Part shown: in pieces, positions 1-5,732 of the stretch | Layout: every line of letters begins with the position of its first letter | Position numbering within the stretch: position 1 is the stretch's first letter | Assembly (NCBI GenBank): GCA_002685415.1 | Contig: NYXO01000040.1 | Coordinates: forward strand, 36,414-42,145 | Direction of reading: 5' to 3' | From: Methanobacteriota archaeon | GTDB taxonomy: Archaea > Thermoplasmatota > Poseidoniia > Poseidoniales > Thalassarchaeaceae | Length of the DNA: 5,732 bases | Program-made: the position numbers and the translations under genes | Notes under the pieces: generated by a model | What the model was told of the DNA's origin: nothing | Seen by the model: only the letters and a program-made list of their open reading frames with translations | The model's database searches: none

Positions 1-693
1 GATCTTAGGTTCCCTCACCACGAAGCCGAGATTTTCCAATCTGAGTGTTGTACCGGATGCGAGCCTGTTGTAGGGTATTGGATGCACAACGGCTTCGTGA
101 ATGTCGATGGTGAAAAGATGAGTAAGAGTCTTGGTAACTTCTGGACCGTTAGAGAGGCCTTCGAGAACCATGACCCGCTTGCTCTTCGATATGCACTACT
201 TAGTGTCCCATATCGTAATCCAATTGATTTGACTCCTGAATTCTTGCAGGATGCAGTAATCCATTATGGGAGGTTGGTAGAGGCATATAGCGCGTCTCTT
301 TCTTCAGACACAGATTCAGGAATCGACCTGTCAAATTACAGTCAACGCTTCACCGACGCAATGAATGATGACTTCAATACTAGAGCTGCAATTATTGAGA
401 TTCAAGCAGTTGTATCTCAAAACCCAGGCAGAGACGTTGCTTCTTGGTTTGAAAAGTATGCAGGGGATGTTTTGGGACTTCTCCCAAGTTCAGCAGAGGT
501 GTTAGCAGGGCGTGCTGAGGCAGAATCCGCTAGGGCAGATATTGCTGATAGAGTTGAAGGTCTACTGAAAGAACGCGAAACCGCTAGACTGACAAAGAAC
601 TGGGATCGTGCGGATGAAATTAGAGACGAACTCAATTCGATTGGTGTTATTGTCGAAGATGGTCCTGATGGACCGACTTGGCAATTAGCCTAA
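1..693 (+). CDS. cysS: Cysteinyl-tRNA synthetase, C-terminal half (5' end outside window)
   Basis: This class I aminoacyl-tRNA synthetase charges tRNA-Cys with cysteine in the cytoplasm. The reading frame is open from base 1, so the N-terminal half (HIGH motif and first zinc ligands) lies to the left; 230 residues are visible. Residues 4-10 read FPHHEAE, matching the family motif FPHHENE, whose first His and last Glu are zinc ligands in the E. coli enzyme; both are kept and the Asn is Ala here. The KMSKS loop is exact (visible residues 39-43, bases 115-129, GEKMSKSLGNF). The stem-contact region DPLALRYALL and the DALR-type helical domain (AMNDDFNTRAA) follow. The end has the usual CysRS C-terminal signature of a DRADEIRDEL helix and a terminal W-Q-L. 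The TAA at 691-693 is immediately followed by the stop codon of the convergent gene, leaving no room for a separate terminator. The sequence looks intact and conserved. Confidence 0.96.
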   Translation, partial: DLRFPHHEAEIFQSECCTGCEPVVGYWMHNGFVNVDGEKMSKSLGNFWTVREAFENHDPLALRYALLSVPYRNPIDLTPEFLQDAVIHYGRLVEAYSASLSSDTDSGIDLSNYSQRFTDAMNDDFNTRAAIIEIQAVVSQNPGRDVASWFEKYAGDVLGLLPSSAEVLAGRAEAESARADIADRVEGLLKERETARLTKNWDRADEIRDELNSIGVIVEDGPDGPTWQLA

Positions 694-1215
694 TCATTCA
701 TCATCATCTGAACCACGAAGGTTCTGATTGATAGTCACAATCGAAGCGACTAGTAGTCCGACCAAGGAAATCACCGCAACCCAATACAATGGCCCTTCCA
801 ATAATGCCTCATCTTCGTTTTCTGGCAATTCAGGCTCTGGTTCTGACTCTTCCTCGATATCCAAGTATGACCAAGCATCTCTACAAGTCACATCGGTGGG
901 CAATGAGCCAGTATCTTCGCACAGTTTACTAGGTACTGCAAAGGCATCACCTACCTCTAATTGACAATACCATCCTTCCAATTCAATACAATCATCGGTA
1001 GGTTGCATAACTATCAATATGGATCCACAGAGTAACTCTTTGTCTTCAGGAATCGTTTGTCCATTGTCAGAGTTACATGCTTCTAGATGTATTCCTTCTT
1101 CTATAGTCGTAGAATGGGAGAGTGTTGCCCCTCTTGGGCCATATGTTGTGAAAACATTTGGCAACTCAGGTTCAGGAACAGTCGAACCTCCGTTATTTCC
1201 ATTTCCTCCGTTATT
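694..1215 (-). CDS. Displaced C-terminal part of the LTD-amidohydrolase: linker, six-Cys region, acidic stalk, membrane anchor
   Basis: This frame carries the natural end of the preceding gene. Read from 1215 it begins NNGGNGNNGGSTVPEPELP, a continuation of the Asn/Gly linker that the upstream frame starts. Joining the two frames with one added base gives a single protein of about 859 residues (2579 bases plus one is divisible by three). About 80 residues follow with six cysteines (restored numbering about 733, 749, 762, 770, 785, 797), possibly three disulfides. Then comes a Glu/Pro-rich stalk, a single hydrophobic helix (about 828-848, LYWVAVISLVGLLVASIV) and a short tail ending GSDDDE. This is the layout of a surface protein held by a C-terminal membrane anchor. 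The only open start would be TTG at 1164, inside the linker and with no signal peptide, so an independent gene is unlikely. The TGA at 694-696 touches the cysS stop. Confidence 0.82.
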   Translation of the reverse strand, partial: NNGGNGNNGGSTVPEPELPNVFTTYGPRGATLSHSTTIEEGIHLEACNSDNGQTIPEDKELLCGSILIVMQPTDDCIELEGWYCQLEVGDAFAVPSKLCEDTGSLPTDVTCRDAWSYLDIEEESEPEPELPENEDEALLEGPLYWVAVISLVGLLVASIVTINQNLRGSDDDE

Positions 1216-3272
1216 CCACCGTTATTCGGGTCGATTGTTGTGGTTATCGGATCAGCACCTCCTACAGTACCTCCTACTCTGTGACCATTTTCGTCTAATT
1301 CAATATCATAATAATCAGACCACAGGTCAATCGTTCTTCCATTTTGGAATGTCTGTGAACGGTTTAGGACATCGAAGTATCTCTCATCTCCCAAGGTAAA
1401 TAGATACTCAAGAGGAACTTGTGCACCTTGGTTACAATTTTCCAAGAAAGTCATTAGTTCGTCAACCGTTAATGTTGCTTCAGGAACCCCATCGTAGGTT
1501 ATGTCAGTAGCCTTGGTAAATCCTTCTCCTTGGATAATCTGAATTTCATCATCCATCGCTTGCATTATATCAACATCTCCAAAGACTGCTAGTCCACCTA
1601 TTACAACGAGACGTACATCTGGATCGATAGCCTCCACAACGTTACGATATGGGTCGGCATGGAAGGTGTCTAGGACAACCAAATCAGCAGCCAAACCTGC
1701 TTTGATTCGACCTGTGTGTTCAGCCCATCCAATTGCATCAACAATATTGGTTGTAATTGTTTGAACTAATTCATAATCTGTGAAAATGTCTCCAAGGATA
1801 TTTTCATCCCACCAGTCTGCGGTCTTCAATTCGTGCATAGAACTCTTTGATCCAGATGGTGACCAATCAGGTCCAATCATTATGTTAACACCCTCTGCTT
1901 TGGCTGTTGCAATATCGGTAGTTTCTCCGTAAAGGATTAGGTTAGAAGTTGGTGACCAAGCAAGACTACCTCCAACATTACCGAGTGCATCGAATTCAGC
2001 CTCGGTTAATCCTGTTCCATGTATCACGACTAACTCTCCTACAAGCAAATCATTCTGCACCAAGATGTCGAATTCTGCTCTGCTAGATTCGTCAACACCC
2101 TCTGCTAAGTGTAAGAACCAAGCATCCAATTCGCCGGAAGCATTTCCGTCTTTGATGTGATTTCCTTGATAATCAGAAGATAATTCTGAGACTTTAGTGT
2201 GTATGTAATCTCTACCAAAATTGTAGAGTTCAATGTTTCTTGCCAACATTGTTTCGAAAGTGTCAGTGTAGGATGTTGAACTTCCTTGTAATGCTGTATT
2301 TCCGCCTGCAATTGCCCTTAATTCAGCAAACCTCTGTGCAGTAGGGTCAGTTAATGAGCAACCGACATCCTTTGCGTCTCGATAAGAATCTTCGGCCTGC
2401 CATTGGTAGCGATTATCCCAGCCGTTTGTTCCGTGATCCCATAGCGGAATAATGTTGTATTTCGCATGGTTGTGAGGGTCTATGAATCCAGGATATATTG
2501 TGCCACTTGTTGGTATCGACACAACACCCTCGGCAGCCGCTGGCGCAGGGTCGGAGGCGCTCCAAACAGCTTCAATCATTCCATCGACGACGAGAATACG
2601 TCCTTCGTCAATGATTGAGTCATAAGATTCCATAGTGACAACTCTACCTTCTAGAATATATTCTCCTCGATGGATATGATCTTGAGGTGGGTAGCAGTTA
2701 CCTTGTACCACATTTGCAACACCTACCCATTGCTGATCATTAGATCCTCCTGGAGTTGGAGATCCATCGACAAGTTTTGCCCAATTACCACTTGCATCGT
2801 ATCCATATGGAATATCCCAATCAGAGTCCTCTCCGGGGTAATTGACAGAATCAATTTCATTCATATTTCCATCAAGGATTCTTATGGTATCTCCGTCCCA
2901 ATAATCGAATTCAATTTGTGTCCAAGCACGGAAGAATGTGATGTACTCGCCTGGTTGAAGAATAGTGTTCCACTTAATGCTACAAGCGGGAGATCCGCCA
3001 TCGGCAATATCATCTAGATACCATCCTCCAATGTCAATAGGCTCAGTTGTAGGGTTATACAATTCCACATATTGGTCGTTGTAATTACCCATCGATCCAT
3101 CTCCATTCCAATCAGTTCCTCCATAATTCGCATTATTTGCAGAAACAAGGATTTCATTGATTATAATCGAATTTCCCGTACCTTGTGCCGAAGCCGGCAT
3201 CGGTGTAATCGTCATCATTAACATCAGCAGGGCCAAGCCAAGGGCTCTACGCATAGCACAGGTACGGGTCAA
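1101..3272 (-). CDS. Exported LTD-amidohydrolase fusion protein (N-terminal reading frame; frame lost near 1215)
   Basis: Putative secreted, surface-anchored metal-dependent hydrolase. Residues 1-29 form a signal peptide (basic n-region around RR, Leu/Met-rich core, ASA|Q cleavage site). Residues about 34-178 are a lamin-tail domain: INEIL start, a DWNGDG loop, YVELYNPT, IGGWYLDD, an LQPGEY turn and a PTPGGSN end. Residues about 203-570 are an amidohydrolase of the TRZ/ATZ/guanine deaminase-like group. Expected metal ligands are H267 and H269 (DPHNH), H388, H418 and D469 (GPDW). E391 of HLAE matches the catalytic Glu of aminohydrolases; WSPSGSK follows D469. Residues 571-670 are an uncharacterised extension. 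After NNGG (683-686) the frame becomes unrelated sequence (EEMEITEV...) and stops at 1101, while the linker continues in another frame, so true coding probably ends at 694. TTG 3272 has a possible ribosome binding site; ATG 3254 gives a tighter signal peptide but lacks one at normal distance. The substrate is unknown. Confidence 0.88.
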   Translation of the reverse strand: MTRTCAMRRALGLALLMLMMTITPMPASAQGTGNSIIINEILVSANNANYGGTDWNGDGSMGNYNDQYVELYNPTTEPIDIGGWYLDDIADGGSPACSIKWNTILQPGEYITFFRAWTQIEFDYWDGDTIRILDGNMNEIDSVNYPGEDSDWDIPYGYDASGNWAKLVDGSPTPGGSNDQQWVGVANVVQGNCYPPQDHIHRGEYILEGRVVTMESYDSIIDEGRILVVDGMIEAVWSASDPAPAAAEGVVSIPTSGTIYPGFIDPHNHAKYNIIPLWDHGTNGWDNRYQWQAEDSYRDAKDVGCSLTDPTAQRFAELRAIAGGNTALQGSSTSYTDTFETMLARNIELYNFGRDYIHTKVSELSSDYQGNHIKDGNASGELDAWFLHLAEGVDESSRAEFDILVQNDLLVGELVVIHGTGLTEAEFDALGNVGGSLAWSPTSNLILYGETTDIATAKAEGVNIMIGPDWSPSGSKSSMHELKTADWWDENILGDIFTDYELVQTITTNIVDAIGWAEHTGRIKAGLAADLVVLDTFHADPYRNVVEAIDPDVRLVVIGGLAVFGDVDIMQAMDDEIQIIQGEGFTKATDITYDGVPEATLTVDELMTFLENCNQGAQVPLEYLFTLGDERYFDVLNRSQTFQNGRTIDLWSDYYDIELDENGHRVGGTVGGADPITTTIDPNNGGITEEMEITEVRLFLNLSCQMFSQHMAQEGQHSPILRL
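1186..1226 (-). repeat. Imperfect Asn/Gly-coding tandem repeat with frame break
   Basis: On the minus strand this stretch consists of repeated AATAACGGNGG-like units (three full copies at 1226, 1215 and 1196, plus an AAATGG partial unit), coding for NNGG / NGNNGG linker. The first unit (1226-1216) is 11 bases rather than a multiple of three before the next unit begins, and this is where the reading frame changes. Such short repeats are prone to replication slippage and also to base-calling or assembly errors. The minus-1 frame is open only from 1221 leftward, because a TAA lies at 1224-1222, so the break must lie at or left of 1221; linker continuity puts it at 1215-1216. Confidence 0.75.
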
Positions 3273-3274
3273 TA

Positions 3275-3283
3275 CACCCCTTC
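3275..3283 (-). promoter_or_regulatory. Possible ribosome binding site for TTG start at 3272 (GAAGGGGTG)
   Basis: Read on the minus strand, GAAGGGGTG resembles the archaeal anti-16S sequence GGAGGTG with an interruption. It ends two bases before TTG 3272 (core AGGGG four or five bases before), close but workable, and is 20 bases from ATG 3254, which is too far. It therefore favours the TTG start, weakly. Confidence 0.4.
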
Positions 3284-3293
3284 AATCAAACCC

Positions 3294-3345
3294 CGATTAG
3301 TTCAGCATTCGATTAGTATAATTTTGTAGCCGATTAACCAAATCG
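3294..3345 (+). repeat. Cluster of CGATT(A) half-sites, possible operator
   Basis: CGATTAG occurs at 3294-3300 and 3310-3316, and CGATTAA at 3331-3337. The last copy pairs with AATCG at 3341-3345 to make a 15-base dyad, CGATTAACCAAATCG (5-base arms, 5-base spacer). The copies flank the TATA-like element: one directly abuts it, one lies near the predicted leftward start and the dyad lies just before the predicted rightward start. This placement suits a transcription factor binding array acting on both genes, but the motif is short and AT-rich and no regulator is encoded nearby. Confidence 0.35.
3317..3325. promoter_or_regulatory. TATA-box-like element (TATAATTTT)
   Basis: This is the strongest A/T core in the divergent region and resembles an archaeal TBP site. 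Archaeal transcription starts roughly 25 bases downstream of the box. Used leftward it would start near 3295, about 23 bases before TTG 3272; used rightward it would start near 3347, about 50 bases before ATG 3397. It could serve either gene or both; orientation cannot be settled from sequence. No strong purine-rich BRE is evident on either side. Confidence 0.4.
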
Positions 3346-3383
3346 AGCAAGCGAAGGAGCGAAATACTGACCGAGTTTGAAGA

Positions 3384-3392
3384 GAGAGTGAT
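3384..3392 (+). promoter_or_regulatory. Possible ribosome binding site for ATG start at 3397 (GAGAGTGAT)
   Basis: GAGAGTGAT matches the 3' part of the GGAGGTGAT consensus and ends four bases before ATG 3397. It overlaps the alternative in-frame GTG at 3388, so ATG 3397 is the better start for the lipoprotein gene. Confidence 0.5.
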
Positions 3393-3396
3393 AGAT

Positions 3397-4842
3397 ATGC
3401 AGCGTAGGGGGAGGGTGGCTTGTGCGGTCCTAATGGTAATCACCATGTCATTCGCAGGGTGCTTGTCAGGAAGAATTGCCTCTGCAATTATTGAACCAAT
3501 TCCTGATTGGGATAAAGACATGGTTTACGTCGATGATCCATTGGGCCATGAAGATGCTAGATTTTTCGAAGTCGCATCTCCATTCTCAAATCAATCATGG
3601 GGCAATTCTAGTTGGGCAGTCTTTGGAAACGAAGAAGGAGGAAATTGCTGTGAGCACTATCTTGCGGCAACCAAGGAAGGTTGGATTCTTAATTTCGGAG
3701 GTGAATATCCTACTTGGTCTGAAGACAGAGGGCATACTTGGCAAGAATATCGACCTGGCATCTTTTCACAAATTGGCTGTAGGGAACCTAAGCCGACCGT
3801 ACCAGGCCAAGAAGGACTTGGAGAGGGAAGTATTGTCCAAGCAACAAATGGTGACCTGATATCCATGGGTTGGTTCCCGTATCCGAGTAGTAGTGGAGCG
3901 GACCAATTCTATGCCTTCCTATACGACGCAGAGGACGAGGAATGGATGTGGTGCTTCAATCGTACTCCTGAACCATTCTACGATAGGTCTTGGCAGGTAG
4001 AAATCATAGGTCCAATCAATGGCGGTGTGTATGGTAATGGTGAATATGGCACTTTGGTAATTTCTAATTTCTGGCACCAAGTTGCAAATCTTGGTGGGCA
4101 GATATCCACTGATGGTTTGAATTACGATTACTTTGATTTCCCAGACAGAGATGCCAACCTCGATTCAATAGAGGTTGATTTGACTGCAGAAGGATTAGGC
4201 CCAGAATGGGATTTTACAAAACCACATAAAGAGATGCGTGCATTTCCTGTACCGTCAGGAGGTCTATACTTTCCTGACTACTTTACCGATGGAACCGACG
4301 CGTTCGTCGACACATCTCTCAATTGGTGGTCCGCTACCACACTGAATGGTTCATCACTTCCTACTCAGTACTGTTCTTTTGATTCCTCATCCGCCTTACA
4401 TTGCTTTGGCGGAATGTCCGGTGGTGTTGGGATTACACATTACATGTCCTGGGATGGTGGAGAAACTTGGGAATTACAGGACTATAACATCACAGGAAGT
4501 GCGACTGAAATTGAAGAGTGGGAGTGGCATTCTAGTGGAGTTCATGACCTGATGGTTGTCAATATCAGATACCAAAGTGCTGAAGGTCCTGATGTCGATG
4601 TTGCTTGGCATGTCCGAGGGTTCTCGGAATCCCTGGAGCCGGATACCTTGACCTACCTCGGGCAAGGTGATTTAGATTCAACTTCGGGTGCTGGGAATGA
4701 CATTCGGTTTGACTTTGCCAGTATGGGTATTCTACCAGACGGAGGTTCATTCATTGCTTATCACGATTCAACTGACGTAGATCCGTTATTCGGAGTAGAG
4801 TTACTATTGCCATCAGAATATGGTCCATCAATCGCGATTTGA
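3397..4842 (+). CDS. Asp-box (BNR) repeat lipoprotein, probable beta-propeller
   Basis: A 481-residue exported protein of unknown function. Residues 1-22 form a lipoprotein signal: QRR n-region, hydrophobic core AVLMVITMSFAG and lipidation cysteine C22 (SFAGC). It is expected to sit on the outer face of the cell membrane. Two clear Asp-box motifs, SEDRGHTW (108-115) and SWDGGETW (351-358), plus a degenerate STDGLNY (237-243), are the beta-hairpin turns found in sialidase-type and other BNR propellers. No FRIP motif or obvious sialidase arginine triad is seen, so a sialidase activity is not claimed. The mature chain has six further cysteines (84, 85, 128, 186, 326, 336) and five N-x-S/T sequons (N65, N70, N188, N317, N364), fitting an extracellular glycoprotein. 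An in-frame GTG at 3388 would add three residues, but ATG 3397 has the better-placed ribosome binding site. It is divergent from the LTD-amidohydrolase gene and convergent with ileS, two bases away. Confidence 0.85.
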   Translation: MQRRGRVACAVLMVITMSFAGCLSGRIASAIIEPIPDWDKDMVYVDDPLGHEDARFFEVASPFSNQSWGNSSWAVFGNEEGGNCCEHYLAATKEGWILNFGGEYPTWSEDRGHTWQEYRPGIFSQIGCREPKPTVPGQEGLGEGSIVQATNGDLISMGWFPYPSSSGADQFYAFLYDAEDEEWMWCFNRTPEPFYDRSWQVEIIGPINGGVYGNGEYGTLVISNFWHQVANLGGQISTDGLNYDYFDFPDRDANLDSIEVDLTAEGLGPEWDFTKPHKEMRAFPVPSGGLYFPDYFTDGTDAFVDTSLNWWSATTLNGSSLPTQYCSFDSSSALHCFGGMSGGVGITHYMSWDGGETWELQDYNITGSATEIEEWEWHSSGVHDLMVVNIRYQSAEGPDVDVAWHVRGFSESLEPDTLTYLGQGDLDSTSGAGNDIRFDFASMGILPDGGSFIAYHDSTDVDPLFGVELLLPSEYGPSIAI

Positions 4843-4844
4843 GT

Positions 4845-5732
4845 CTATTCTTCTACAACGAAGGTGACAGAGACACCATCAACTTCGAAATGGTCTCCCT
4901 CAGTTTCACCTTGGTTCAATTGTGCAGTTCCCGCTCTGACCTCAGATTGGACGTGACTCCAATCGGATTCCGCTAAATCAAGTCCTTCTATCCAAACTGA
5001 GAGGCTAATGGTTGCTTCGACATCAAGGTCGAGTTCCTTACGCTTGGCCTGTACTCTACGAATAATGTCTCGAGCCAGACCTCTGGATAGCAAGTCTTCG
5101 TCCAGAACCATATCGAGGACTAACGAGACATCTCCTACGTCTTCGTCAGAGATTGTTGCAGCCGCATATCCCTCTTGTTCTACTCTGCGGATTTCTATGT
5201 CTTCCATTGTTATGTCATATCCTTCTAGGATACAAATTCCTGCATCAATCTCAAGAAGTAGGTTATCGGGATCGGCCTCAGCAAGCAATGCCAGTACTGT
5301 GGGTAAATCTTGACGGCACTTTGCACCGAGTGACTTCCTATTAGGTTCGATAACAATTCTTTGGAAGCGCTCAAGGTCGTCTTCCGTAGTTAGTGATTCA
5401 ACATTCAACTCTTCAGAAAGCAAATCATGGAATTGTGAAATATCTGGGCCACCGACTATCCATCCTGATTTACATGGTAGTCTTTGTCTGCGATCAGCTT
5501 CAACTCGAATTCGACGTCCGGTTTCTGCTAGTGTCCGAACCAGAGCCATCTCTTGCTCCAATGCCCAGTCTTGTGGAGGTAGACTTGAGTCTACTAATTT
5601 CGAGCCAACAGGCCAATCTGCGAGGTGTACGGACACCCCTGTCAAATCTCGGTGAATTTTATCAGGCATGAAAGGAGCTACAGGGGCCATCAACCGACAA
5701 ACAGTAAGGAGCACCTCGTGAAGGGTGTGTTG
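4845..5732 (-). CDS. ileS: Isoleucyl-tRNA synthetase, C-terminal region (5' end outside window)
   Basis: This class I synthetase charges tRNA-Ile in the cytoplasm. The frame is open through the right edge; 295 residues are visible, roughly the last quarter to third of an enzyme of about 1000 residues, so HIGH and KMSKS lie outside. The visible part starts in the anticodon-binding helices (TLHEVLLTVCRLMAPVAPF followed by a short loop), a hallmark of the IleRS/ValRS/LeuRS group. It continues through ALEQEMALVRTLAETGRRIR and an EADRRQRLP stretch, then EPNRKSLGAK. It ends with the RGLARDIIRRVQAKRKELDL block, which is typical of the archaeal/eukaryotic IleRS C-terminal extension (DUF5915-like) that grips the tRNA anticodon side. 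The TAG at 4845-4847 lies two bases from the stop of the convergent lipoprotein gene. No frameshift or missing segment is apparent. Confidence 0.93.
   Translation of the reverse strand, partial: QHTLHEVLLTVCRLMAPVAPFMPDKIHRDLTGVSVHLADWPVGSKLVDSSLPPQDWALEQEMALVRTLAETGRRIRVEADRRQRLPCKSGWIVGGPDISQFHDLLSEELNVESLTTEDDLERFQRIVIEPNRKSLGAKCRQDLPTVLALLAEADPDNLLLEIDAGICILEGYDITMEDIEIRRVEQEGYAAATISDEDVGDVSLVLDMVLDEDLLSRGLARDIIRRVQAKRKELDLDVEATISLSVWIEGLDLAESDWSHVQSEVRAGTAQLNQGETEGDHFEVDGVSVTFVVEE

Larger units (their letters stand above)
3273..3396. promoter_or_regulatory. Divergent promoter region between the two exported-protein genes
   Basis: This is the only substantial noncoding stretch in the window (124 bases). 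It separates the start of the LTD-amidohydrolase gene (leftward) from the start of the lipoprotein gene (rightward), so it must hold the promoters of both. It contains an A/T-rich TATA-like core at 3317-3325, several copies of a CGATT half-site, and a ribosome binding site candidate at each end. A second possible rightward core is GAAATAC at 3361-3367, about 30 bases before ATG 3397, which would give a nearly leaderless transcript. The promoter function is inferred from position; exact elements are unproven. Confidence 0.6.

Noticed and set aside
40..66. Cysteine cluster (CC-x2-C) in cysS as an extra metal site
   Set aside because: The family zinc ligands lie elsewhere (Cys residues upstream of the window and the HHEAE motif); three nearby cysteines without a fourth ligand do not make a supported site.
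1101..1226. Programmed ribosomal frameshift joining the two parts of the LTD-amidohydrolase
   Set aside because: A minus-1 shift would be required, but there is no X-XXY-YYZ slippery sequence at the crossover and no obvious downstream stem-loop or pseudoknot; a lost base in a repeat is simpler.
1019..1399. Plus-strand open frame of 126 codons opposite the LTD-amidohydrolase tail
   Set aside because: It is a shadow of the minus-strand gene: no domain features, low-quality composition, and it spans the frame-break region where the opposite strand has clear protein structure.
2670..3017. Plus-strand open frame of 115 codons opposite the LTD domain
   Set aside because: The minus strand here encodes a convincing lamin-tail domain; the plus frame has no ribosome binding site or recognisable motif.
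3397..3465. Twin-arginine (Tat) signal at the lipoprotein N-terminus
   Set aside because: RR is present (QRRGRV) but the rest of the S/T-RR-x-F-L-K consensus is absent; a standard Sec lipoprotein signal fits better.
4830..4839. Perfect palindrome AATCGCGATT at the end of the lipoprotein gene
   Set aside because: It is only 10 bases, lies within the coding region with no loop and no following T-run, so it is neither a convincing terminator nor an operator.
1..5732. tRNA or rRNA genes, CRISPR arrays, insertion sequences, attachment sites
   Set aside because: Nearly all bases belong to the coding regions described, and the single intergenic region is too short and lacks the needed folds or repeat-spacer pattern.

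Overview
The window looks like a piece of a compact archaeal chromosome, most likely a planktonic euryarchaeon of the Marine Group II / Thermoplasmatota kind. This rests on three things: an IleRS C-terminus of the archaeal/eukaryotic style, exported proteins with an acidic stalk and a C-terminal membrane anchor or a lipobox, and very tight gene packing. The taxon is an inference; no rRNA or other decisive marker is present.

Layout: (1) 1-693 (+) is the C-terminal half of cysteinyl-tRNA synthetase (cysS). (2) Its stop codon directly abuts the stop codon of a convergent gene on the minus strand (694-3272). That gene encodes an exported protein with a signal peptide, a lamin-tail domain (LTD), a TRZ/ATZ-type amidohydrolase domain, an Asn/Gly linker, a six-cysteine region, an acidic stalk and one transmembrane helix. 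In the sequence as given it is split into two frames by what looks like the loss of one base at about 1215, inside the repetitive linker. (3) 3273-3396 is a divergent promoter region with a TATA-like element and a cluster of CGATT half-sites. (4) 3397-4842 (+) encodes a lipoprotein with two Asp-box (BNR) motifs, probably a beta-propeller. (5) Two bases after its stop, the convergent 3' end of isoleucyl-tRNA synthetase (ileS) runs from 4845 off the right edge on the minus strand.

Two translation housekeeping genes therefore flank a divergently transcribed pair of cell-surface proteins: a membrane-anchored putative amidohydrolase or deaminase, and a propeller-like lipoprotein. The shared promoter region suggests the pair may be co-regulated, but no pathway or substrate can be assigned. 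No tRNA, rRNA, CRISPR array, insertion sequence or recognisable intrinsic terminator was seen. Apart from the 124-base intergenic region, essentially every base is coding.
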